Source: Caprella mutica
Lineage: Eukaryota > Arthropoda > Malacostraca > Amphipoda > Caprellidae
Direction: 5' to 3'
Assembly (NCBI GenBank): GCA_947561585.1
Contig: CANNZV010000923.1
Span: forward strand, 124,001 to 188,000
Length of the DNA: 64,000 nucleotides
The position numbers were made by a program, and so were the translations under genes. The notes under the pieces are model-generated. The model worked only from the letters and a program-made list of their open reading frames with translations, did not search any database and was not told where the DNA came from. Shown here in pieces: positions 12,894 through 33,600 of the stretch (within the stretch, counting starts at the first letter, position 1; every line of letters begins with the position of its first letter).

Positions 12894-14335
12894 ATGACAA
12901 GTGGACAAAAAAATATGAAATTTAACACCACACTCCCTCAGATTTGCATGAAAGTTGGTACAAAGGGTTCTTGTGCCAAAAAAAATCTATTTTGAGAATC
13001 TCTAGCTCTTATAGGTCAAAAGTTATGACCTGATGAACTTTTGAATAAAAGGGGTAAAAGCCTTTGCATCACCGTTTTCGAAAGGTCATAACTTTCTTTT
13101 TATTAGTTCTAGAACAAAAAGTTTAGTATGTTTTTTGTTCAAAATAAGCTAGGTAATCATTCTAGGTGTACAAAATTTTATTATTTTAATTTTTTGAACA
13201 AAAAAAGGCACTTACCCTCTTTGACTTCGACCTTTACCCTCAAAGGCCCCATCTGACAAAAAAATTATTAGAGCAAAAAATGTAGATTGACTACTTTGCT
13301 ATAGGTTGGAAGGTTAATATTTACTACTATTAATAGGGATTAGGGATATATTTGAGCTCAAACAGGTGCGTTAGACAAAAAAATATACAAGTACAAGAGA
13401 AAATGAAAAGTTAAATTGAAGTAGAGTTTCACAAATTACGAATTTATTAATATTAATAACTACCAATATTAAATTCATTACTATTTACCAATATTTACTA
13501 ATATTAATTAATATTTACTAACATTCATTATTGTTTAGTCATTACTATTTAATATTTTATAACATGGTATATATTGAACATTAATGAATTTAATATTGGT
13601 TAATATTAGTAATTATTAATAAATAGGAGTGATTATTAATAAATAAATAGGAGTGACTATTAATAAATAATAGTAGTTATTAAAAAATAATACTATTTAT
13701 TAGTAAATAATAGTACCAATTAGTGAAGAAAAGTTAATGGTAGTAAATTTAATATTGGTAATTATTAATATTAGTAAATTCGTAATTTGTGAAACTTTTA
13801 CTTCAATTTAACTTTTTAAAATTATGATTTTTTCTTGTACTTGTATATTTATTTTGTCTAATGCATCTGTTTGAGCTCAAATATATCCCTAATCCCTATT
13901 AATAGTAATAAATATTAACTTTCCAACCTTTAGCAAAGTAATCAATCTACATTTTTTTGTTCTAATAATTTTTTTGTCATGTGAGGCCTTCGAGGATACA
14001 GATAAAGATCGAAGAGGGTAAGTGCCTTTTTTCATTCAAAAAATAAAATAATAAAATTTTGTACACCTAGAATGATTACCTAGCTTATTCTGAACAAAAA
14101 ACATGCAAAACTTTTTTTTCTAGGACTAATAATAAGAAAGTTATGACCTTTCAAAAATGGGATGTCATGGCATTTTGCCCCTTTTTTTCAAAAGTTCACA
14201 AAGTCATAACTTTTGACCTATAAGAGCTAGAGAGCTGAGACTCTCTAAATAGAGTTTTTTGGGTACACGAACCCTTTGTACCAACTTTATGCAAATCCGA
14301 GGGGGTGTGGTGTTAACCCTTGATCCACTTGTCAT
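12894..14335. mobile_element. 1.44-kb foldback element
   Basis: The arms are long inverted copies: the left starts ATGACAAGTGGAC and the right ends GATCCACTTGTCAT. Matching phrases such as GTTGGTACAAAGGGTTC/GAACCCTTTGTACCAACT and GAGGGTAAGTGCC/GGCACTTACCCTC lie at mirrored positions. The centre (about 13430-13800) is made of TTAATA/TATTAA-rich sequence. Each arm exceeds 500 bp. No transposase frame. Some non-autonomous elements have this shape, but no class-defining target site was recognised. Confidence 0.75.
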
Positions 14336-14364
14336 CATCTCCAAAATAACATTTTACAATAGGA

Positions 14365-14934
14365 AAAAATTAGATATTTCTTGCCATTTGCAATTGAAGG
14401 GCTCAAGATAACTGTCACAAACTCGCCATTAAAATGGTGAGTTTGGACATGTTTTATTACCTGGCATAATGTGTCTCTTCTCCCATAGTGATTTTAATTT
14501 AGAAGACAATTACTCTCCGACTCTCAGTAGCGGATTGTCAGATTCAGAATCTCCTGCAGCTGAATTAATGGTCACAAAGGAATTAATTAAAAAAGGTCTG
14601 CAGTTAAATTAATGGTTTCATAGGAGTTAATTCAAAATGACGAGATCTCCTGCAGAGATATACAATTTTTAAAATTGGGCTCAGATTTGTTGCAGAGAGT
14701 CTTTGAAAAATGTTCCATATTCTGCAGTCTGGCTAGACCCCATATTTCCAAAATTTCAAGTGTAGCAGCAAAGTTGTCAGTTTAGTGAGAAAATGATTCA
14801 GGTGACAGGTTGGCTGAGGTTGCCCCCTTTCCAGGTAATAAAGCATGTCCAAACTCCCCATTTTAATGGCGAGTTTGTGACAGTTTTTTTGAGCCCTCCA
14901 ATTGCAAATGATGAGAAATATCTAATTTTCACAT
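14365..14934. mobile_element. foldback element with arms of about 100 bp
   Basis: The left arm (TTAGATATTTCTTGCC...CATGTTTTATTACCTGGC) and right arm (CCAGGTAATAAAGCATG...GAGAAATATCTAATTTTC) are inverted copies sharing the CACAAACTCGCCATTAAAAT block. A half copy lies near 12568-12652. The interior is anonymous and non-coding, with a degenerate hAT-like fragment near 14748. Confidence 0.65.
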
Positions 14935-15337
14935 TTTTCTTCCGAAGCTTTCAAATATGAAGAGAAATAAAAAACTCTGAAGTTGCTATATGAATAAAGT
15001 ATATGAAAAGTTATTTTTTCCTTTGCAGCTCAATTAAAGTATATATTGTCCTTTGAAAAGAAAGGATGGTTGACTATGAGCTGAAAGATATTGTCATCAA
15101 TATCAGCCTAAGTATCATCAGTTGGTTTATATTTCCACAAGTGAATTCATACAGCAAAAATCCAATTATTTCTATACTAACATTGATTACATTGAATATA
15201 ACTCATTTTCTCTTGGGTTTATAAATAAATCAGTGTTTTTCTGTCCATGTAGCTAGCTGATAAAATCCTATTCTATCATTGCCTATATCTGATATATTAT
15301 CCTTTCAACCTTTTATGTAGATTTAATTTTTTTCCAG

Positions 15338-15360
15338 GTAGTTGACATGAAATTATTGTA

Positions 15361-15361
<1 letters not shown>
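15338..15361 (+). promoter_or_regulatory. 5' UTR piece with a minimal uORF touching the BRD10 start
   Basis: A strong acceptor (TTTTTTTTCCAG, AG at 15336-15337) precedes the first coding exon, so at least one non-coding exon should lie upstream. The UTR piece contains a four-codon uORF (ATG at 15347, encoding MKLL) whose stop TAA overlaps the main ATG as TAATG, giving a one-base overlap. Such an arrangement can tune start-codon use through reinitiation or leaky scanning. That function is inference. Confidence 0.55.
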
Positions 15362-25830
<10,469 letters not shown>

Positions 25831-26330
25831 TGGGGAATTGATGATGGAGAATTGGAGAGAAATTGGTGATTGAAAAATTTAGTGATGAAATAATGAAGGA
25901 AAGGCCTTTTTAGTGATGGAAAGATGAAATAGTTTACCTTTCGGTTATGACAGTAGGTGTCCACATCTTCAGAATTGACTGATAGCTTCTTTTTTATTTG
26001 TTTGTCTAGCACACGTTTGTACTATTTCCCCACACGAACAAAAGGGTTTGATATTAAAAAATATAACCTTCCCATTAGTAAATATGCTAAAAAAATTACC
26101 ATTTTTGTTTTGACTCTTTGAAAGATTGTCATCTGTGGATATGATGTATGACTTGGTTCTCTACTTTATCTAGTTAGTGTGATGCTTAATTTCACTTGTG
26201 ATTATCCGTAAGTATATCCTACTGACACCATTCAACTATATATTGTTTGTGGTCATAAGACAATGCATTATTTTCTAGTAACTCTATTGTTGGTCAAATA
26301 TCAGTTTGATAACTACATTTAGCATAACTA

Positions 26331-26482
26331 GGGTTGTGGCAATATGCTTTATAAATCATAGATCTTAAGAATATCACAGACGAAATGAAATGGTATCGAA
26401 TACCATACACCGCTGGTGTAGAACCATTCAATACTCTTTAATTCTCTCCGTCGATGATTTTCAAAGCATATTGTCACAGCCC
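26331..26482. mobile_element. GGGTTGTGACAATATG-family MITE in the BRD10 3' UTR
   Basis: About 150 bp, ends GGGTTGTGGCAATATGCTTT and AAAGCATATTGTCACAGCCC, TA on both sides. It lies between the BRD10 stop (25830) and its AATAAA signal. Other copies: 27060-27229 (opposite orientation), 28075-28207, 56049-56212 and 59826-59979. Confidence 0.8.
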
Positions 26483-26857
26483 TAATAGTTTGCTATGTGT
26501 ACATCAGAGCACATTTAACAACATTTTCATTAGATGATGCAAAGTTTTTATACATTCTAATTATTAGAGATAACCTTTTCATGACTTTCAGGTAATTGAT
26601 CATTTTTGATTTTCTTCGATTTTTTCATCAATTTAGCGTGAAAATATTCTTTTATTCATTATTTGCATGTTTCAATTTACTTAAGAATTTTTGTGTGCGA
26701 ATTTTCGAATCACATTTATTTACACTGAAGGCCTATTTATTATCAACTTGGCTTGTAGATTATTCACGTGTAAATAAGACCTGATTTACCAAAGGCTTTT
26801 AATTGTAAATTTATACACTTTTTATGTATTTATTAATTAGAACACAAAGTGGAATTT

Positions 26858-26863
26858 AATAAA
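26858..26863 (+). terminator. poly(A) signal AATAAA, candidate for BRD10
   Basis: First well-placed AATAAA about 1.0 kb after the BRD10 stop, in AT-rich DNA. It would give a 3' UTR carrying the MITE at 26331-26482. Assignment is positional only. Confidence 0.45.
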
Positions 26864-27017
26864 GGAGTCATTCCAATTACAGACCACAATTTTCTGTAGT
26901 CTCTCTCATGTAGAAATTCCTTTAATTTTTATCTGAACTGTACAGTGAAGTCAATTTTAGATGGAAGGAGGATATTTTCTAATGAAACAAACTTTTGTTA
27001 ATATTCTTGCGATTGGT

Positions 27018-27023
27018 TTTATT
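27018..27023 (-). terminator. poly(A) signal AATAAA, candidate for the T-box gene
   Basis: AATAAA on the minus strand (TTTATT on plus), about 265 bp after the T-box stop codon at 27286. The predicted 3' ends of the two convergent genes would lie about 160 bp apart. Confidence 0.45.
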
Positions 27024-27059
27024 TACATCCTATAAACAAGTTAATGATTTATCTTTGAA

Positions 27060-27229
27060 GGGTTGTGACAATATGCTTTTTTAGTCATAGATCCTGAAAA
27101 TATTATAGACGGAGAGAATTAAAGAGTATTGAATGGTTCTACACCAGCGGTATATGGTATTCGATACCATTTCATTTCGTCTGTGATATTCTTAAGATCC
27201 ATGATTTTAAAAGCATATTGTCAACACCA
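27060..27229. mobile_element. GGGTTGTGACAATATG-family MITE in the T-box 3' UTR
   Basis: Inverted relative to the copy at 26331-26482 on the plus strand, so in the T-box transcript it reads in the same sense as the first does in the BRD10 transcript. The right end is slightly decayed (CAACACC instead of CAACCC). Confidence 0.75.
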
Positions 27230-27285
27230 ATAGCCAACTTCGTATTTTGAAGAATGGTTCTTTCCAGTTCCAATCAAGTCCGTCA

Positions 27286-27618
27286 CTACTTATGCGAGTT
27301 CGTGAACTGGTTGGGGAAGAAGTCCCTGTGGAAAATAAGAACTATTAAAATAATTCTAAATTCATGGTTCAGTGGAACTGCTAGTGAATGTAGAGTCCAG
27401 GGTAAGAGAACTAACCCGATAGTGAACAAATTTTCTTTAGTCTGGCATCCAAAACTGATAGCAATTCTACAGCAGACTAAAGAAAATTTGTTCACTATGT
27501 GGGGTAGTTCTCTTACTCAGGACTCTACATTCACCATGATGATAATAACTCACCTCTGTAAAGCCACGTCTCTAAAACCTTTTGCGAAAGGATTGCTGTT
27601 TATCTTCAGTTTGGTGAT
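27286..27618 (-). CDS. T-box gene exons 6 and 7: end of T-box and very short tail
   Basis: Exon 6 (27618-27554, 65 bases) encodes ITKLKINSNPFAKGFRDVALQ, the last T-box helix, after acceptor TTTTCAG and before donor AG|GTGAGT. Exon 7 (27325-27286) follows acceptor TTATTTTCCACAG, adds DFFPNQFTNSHK and ends at TAG. The exons are separated by an inverted-repeat element (27384-27533). The plus-strand frame over this segment is a shadow. Confidence 0.85.
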
Positions 27619-30600
27619 CTGAAAACAGTAAGTATGCTTTAAAAGCGAAGAAAACAGCACTCGCATATTTTTTGTTATCTTATACATATATACTAGAGTA
27701 CTTCCCCATCAAAAATAACAGGGTTTGCAGTAAGAAATATAAAATAGATAACGTCAAAAGGTATTTAATGCAAAGGACTGAAAGAAGCAGTCAGAGAGGA
27801 AAGTGACTTCACGAACAAAGTCACCTATCGATGGCAAGCTCATATATGCAGAAAAGCTACTTCGTAAATATTGTTAATGTGACGAAAAGGGACACGCATC
27901 GATGAGTTTATTCTAAGCTTGAATCAAAGAGGAAAATGAAGAGCTTATAGCATCTCTAACAATAGAGACATAATGGCAAAATTTCACATAACCAAATATA
28001 GCTGAAAATTCATTGAGAAAACATAGTATATTGAAATGAAGTACTGTACACATTCTTGTCACTAGGGTTGTGACAATAAGTGTTTAAAATCATAGATCTT
28101 AAGAATATCACAGACGAAATGAAATGGTGTCGAATAACCTTTATTTAATTCTCTCCGTCTATAATATTTTCAGGATCTATGATTTTAAACACATATTGTC
28201 ACAACCCTACTTCTTAACTCAAATGCCCAAAAAATTATTGCAACAGAGATAGTGGAGATAATTGATCATAACGTTACAAACCAAACAGCTTTAAATAGTT
28301 ATGATTCTATAGTTATACAGAGTACAGGAACATAACGGGTATAGTCAGGATACAGGAACATAACGAGTATAGTCAGGATACAGGAACATGACGAGTATAG
28401 TCAGGATACAGGAACATGACGAGTATAGTCAGGATACAGGAACATAACGAGTATAGTCAGGATACAGGAACATGACGAGTATAGTCAGGATACAGGAACA
28501 TAACGAGTATAGTCAGGATACAGGAACATAACGAGTATAGTCAGGATACAGGAACATAACGAGTATAGTCAGGATACAGGAACATAACGAGTATAGTCAG
28601 GATACAGGAACATAACGGGTATAGTAACTAGTAGACGACACAAAAATATGACGTCACCAAAACAACACATTCCTTGTTTGTGACCGAGAGACTCATAATT
28701 CCTCGTATTTGCATGTTAATATCGAGAAGTTTGAAGTCATTTTATAAGGGTTTCGTGAAAAAGAAAAGCGGAAATGGCGATTGAACCTCAAAGTTGAATA
28801 AACAGAGTGTCCGACACTTTTTAAGATTATGTTTCTTATGCTCATAATAATTACTGTTAAAAATGTTTTGTTTCTTATCGCAACATTAAAAATATAATGT
28901 TAACTAATAATAATAAATGGTACAAGATTGATACTTTCCTAACCTTGTAACTCTTTCACTAAGCATTTTAGACCATACCTTCATAGAATATAAAGTGTTT
29001 ATTTCGACGATCGCTATCTTATGTTAAAGTTTGGCAACAAAAGTGTCTGACACCCTGTATAGATATCATTCAGGTGTGTTTTTATTGTTCATTTCTTTTA
29101 CTTATCTATAAGAAACAGCCGTAGGGTCTTGAACATATGCTACCTAGTAGCCTAAACCAGTGCTAGTTAACTGCTAAATTGTAGTTCCTATGAATAACAA
29201 TTAAAGGTCCTCTCCAGGCTCCGGGGAAAAAATGAGTTTATAACAAAATATTATAGAACTAAGGTCTACGATAACTATTCTGCAAACCGCATGCAATTCG
29301 GTTCAGTACATATTTTATAACTTGTTTTTAAAGTTTTTTAGTACTCTATGAGCAACAATTGAGCGAATCACTAATATGATGCTCAAGAAGAAGATTGTAC
29401 ACTCTTTGTTTTGATTACAAATTTGAATTTTTTGAACAAACCATGCGTTTTCGGCCTTTATTTTAGATATTAATTGTTTTTTGAAGTATATAAACGTTCC
29501 TATTATAAGTTCATTCAATTTTATACCTTTACACGAATATTAAATGGATTTATTAAACCTAATACCTAGTTGACAATCAAAACAAATGGTGTACATTCTT
29601 TTTCTTCAGGCTGAAAATTTCTTAAAATAGTAGGTCTGAAGTAAAATAGGTTTTGTAAGAGTTTTGATTATAAAAATATTTAAAAGCATATACAATTAAA
29701 AATATGCCACCAAATTCGATGCAATTTCCAGCAAAATGATAATAAACATTAGCCTCGTTGAATAAGGCAATAAAAATATTTGCCTGGAGAGGACCTTTAA
29801 GGAATGAAATAATGAAAATACAATTTAACCAATGCCTAGTTAGTAATTGAAAAAAAAAAATTAGAAGTGAAAAGTTTAAGTCCCATGGATGGTAAACATG
29901 GTAGTCCCATGTTTCAAAGTGTGGTCAGAGTCACCCAGTGGTCACGTCAAACTAGATTTGATGAGCTGATTACCATACCCGTTATGTTACTGTATCCTGT
30001 AGTTATATTAATTCCATAATATTTGCAAAATTGAAATGGTTGTGTTTTTCAAAATTAGAAATTAAAGTTCTAAATCTGTGGGCACTTAACTAAAAGAAAA
30101 AGAACAATAAACTTCTCGTTTTGTACGCGGTTTAGGCGGCACAAAGTGCACATAAATCCCCGACCGCAATATACCACCATCACCCTATAAATCTAAGGAA
30201 TTACCACCAACCTGTTGATTCTGGTAAGCGGTGACGGTTATAAAACGTGTCTCTTCAAAAACAGCAACAAGCGACTTGTTTTTTTCTGGATTATCTGCAG
30301 AGAAAGTATTTTCTAAGGATGTTTCCTGTAGTTTAGGTAATCGAATAGGATCTTCTAAGAGAGGGGTGAGGGAGGGTGGAGACATGGACTGCGCATGCGT
30401 GTGGGTGAAAGATGGCAGTTCTTGAATCCAGAGACGAGGTTGGTACTTCTGCATTGAATGAAGACAAATCTGAAAAATAATAACGGAAATTAATTTATAT
30501 ATAAAATTCTGAATTATAACCGTTTAGTGTCAATAGGAATCATGGTTGAATTGAATCAGATTGTACAAAGTAAAATTGCCAATAGAGCTAAATAGAAAAA

Positions 30601-33600
30601 CTAGTATGCGTCAATACTGTCAATCAATTTTTCAGTCATTTACAATAAGAGAAATATCTAAATAAGAGATCAATAAAAAGAACAGCTTATCTCTATAATT
30701 AACAGGTTGAAAAATCTCCAAAAATCAAAAACGGTGAAATTGTCTGTTAGCCGTGAGTATTGTTAGAGGACAAAAAATATGCTTAACCTGGAGATTTCGT
30801 TAAAAATCGCAATATTTGTTAGCAACATACTAATTTCCCATATTGATCCAAATTAATCGTATACTCTGGTGACCGTACAAGATTTTAAAAATTGTTTAAC
30901 TATATATAAAAAAAGAAGAGCCAAGCCCGTAAGATCGAAGAATGACTTGAACGCATCCGGAAACTTCTACGAAGTTTTGTTAACCTTTTCAAGTTGCACC
31001 AAGCGACAGCTAAACTCATAGTAAACTATATTACGTGCACTCGGAAGTTCACATAACATCGCCGCCGCTTTGGCCCGTTCTCTCCTAAAATCTAATTAAC
31101 TGGTAACTGGATAATGATCAATCGTCCCACCAAGTTTCACGCAATATGGTTCAATACTTTTTGAGTTATTAAGTTATAAATGACCTTGACCTTTGACTGG
31201 ATCGTTCCCAAATTTCTACCAGATGGTTTCTGGACAATCATCTCATCAATTTTCAGACAATTTGGTTGAATACTTTTTTGAGTTTTTGAGTTATAAATGG
31301 CCTTGATATTGATCTTTGACCTTTAACCCGATCGCTCCCAAAATATAACAAAATGGTTCCTGTACATTGACCAATCGTCTCACCAAGTTTCATGCAATAT
31401 GGTTCAATACTTTTGAGTTATGAATGACCATGACCTTGACCTTAAACCGGGTTACTCCCAAAATTCTGCTCCCAAAATTTTATAAGTTACGCAAATAACA
31501 AGATGATAGATAAATAAATAATAAATGACGGGTAAAATATGATCTTACGCAAATTTACGAAGGTAATAAATAGAGACGTATGCTAAGTTCCGAATTCATT
31601 GACGGTGAACTTAATCCTTAAACTAATGACGTCATACAGAGTACTCTCAAATATTATAAGTATTATTAGTTGAATAGAGTGTAAAACGAGATAAAAATAG
31701 CACAATTTTATTCAAGTTAATTTCTATATAAATTCATATTTCACTTAATAATATCACATTTCTTATTAAAAACAATTTGTGTGCCGTTACTCAGAATATT
31801 TTCGGATGTTCCAATATTGTACTTGGTATACTTCTCTATTTATGTACTGCTGCTAAACTAACCTTCAGTGTAGGATACGAAAGTCATTAAATGTTGAAAC
31901 TGAAAAGTTTACAAAGTAGTTCGCCTACAAAGTCACCAGAAGAAAGAAATAGAATGGTTAATGATTTCCTTTAGATAACAAGCAAAGTAATCTATAGATT
32001 GAGCGGCAAATCTTTGTAGCGTAAGAACCTAGAGATAAAAAAACCTTTGAGCAATTACTATATTTATGCAATTGTCACCGACCATATCGGATTTGTTATC
32101 AGATACTCGACTACTACAAAATACTAGTGCTACTTTCTCACGCTCTAAATGTTATTATTTCATCAATCTAGTGGTACTTCACGAGATGATAACCGATTGT
32201 CACCTCCCATGCCATAAACTCCATGCAATTACTATGAATCATCGACACGTTGCAATTAGTCTCATTCATTCAGGTACTTAGAGAAAATAGTCTCCTGAAA
32301 TAAAAATGTATTGGGAGATGCATTTATATCCTGATAAAGTTATCTCAATTGCTGCCGCTACCTATTTTTATCAGCAGGGAAAAGCCAATTCTGAAGTTCA
32401 GGAAGTATGTACTAACTATATTTCTTTGAGTGCCTAAAGTTGAATTTCGCCCTGTTATCAGGATTTAGAATAATTTCTAGAATTGAATGTAGTTCCAGTC
32501 TTTTCTTCCAATATTTTGATTGCTTATTTATTTGCATAAATCTGTTCTTTCTTTAGACTTGACTTCAATTTTGGTGAAGGTTATATTCTTTATGATGAAC
32601 CAAGAACCAAAGGCAATAACTTAAAAAATAAAAAAAAATAACTGACTGGTGGCGAATTAATTAATTAAATATGGGTTTAACGTCTGTTTCGGAAAAATTC
32701 GGTCTTGGAAAATTTTGAATCGAAAAATTTGGTCTCGTTTTATAAATGATTTCATTAAAGATCAATAATAGAAAAAGTTGATATTATGTATACTAAAATG
32801 TGTAACTAGTATTTATTAAAAGGGGGAACATTCATTTACCGTTGTAAAATGGTACGTAACATTAGTAATTTTTAAATGTTTTGACATTTGTTTAACATGA
32901 AATTTGAGTGGAAAATTCAGTCTTGGAATTTTCGGTCTGAGGTATAAATAAAAACTTATCAGTTATATTTATCGAGAGGCGTGACGCCCCCGGGTGTTGG
33001 TCATAAGCCCGGTCATGAGCCACCCCCTATCGGTTAAGACCACCCCATCCTTGCATCCCTCTTTACGGTATCCTATTTCACCTGTCATTTCTTGTACTCC
33101 TCTTTACTGTATCCCATCTCACCTGTCCTTTCTTGTATCCTTCTTTACTGTTGGTTAGTTTAAGTTTTTCGAAGGATATGTTCGGTCGTGTGTTCCAATA
33201 TTCTCCAGTAGAGGGACTATCTGGGTGAACGTAAATGCTACTGCGACTCAGAGGGGATTCTCCAGGCCCCGCTATGGACCACTGGGAACTGTAATTATAG
33301 TTGAAAATTAAATATTCCGTTATTTCTCTTTATTTCAATTTAGATAAATATTTTTGTATATTTCTTATAACATTTACATACCTTGCGTAGATGTATCGAT
33401 ATCTGTTGAGATCGATGGACTTCATTTCTAGGTACACCGCGTACATTTTTTCGGGGTGGAGACCATTTATCCTGAATCGAAGAAGTGGAAACATTCTTCT
33501 GAAAGTGAGAAAAAAAGGCAAAATTGGATGATTATCTTACGAGAAACACGTAGATTTAAATAAATTTCTATAGGATAAAGCAGGTTGCGGAATAAAACTT

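Noticed and set aside
13430..13800. AT-rich TTAATA block as a replication origin or matrix-attachment site
   Set aside because: It is the symmetrical centre of a foldback element, which explains its composition; no independent evidence.
27254..27622. 122-codon plus-strand frame between the convergent genes
   Set aside because: It is antisense to T-box exons 6 and 7 and crosses a palindromic MITE; the coding signal (ITKLKI...NPFAKGFRD) is on the minus strand.
28311..28632. CRISPR-like array
   Set aside because: Units are contiguous 28-bp tandem repeats without unique spacers, in a eukaryotic intron.
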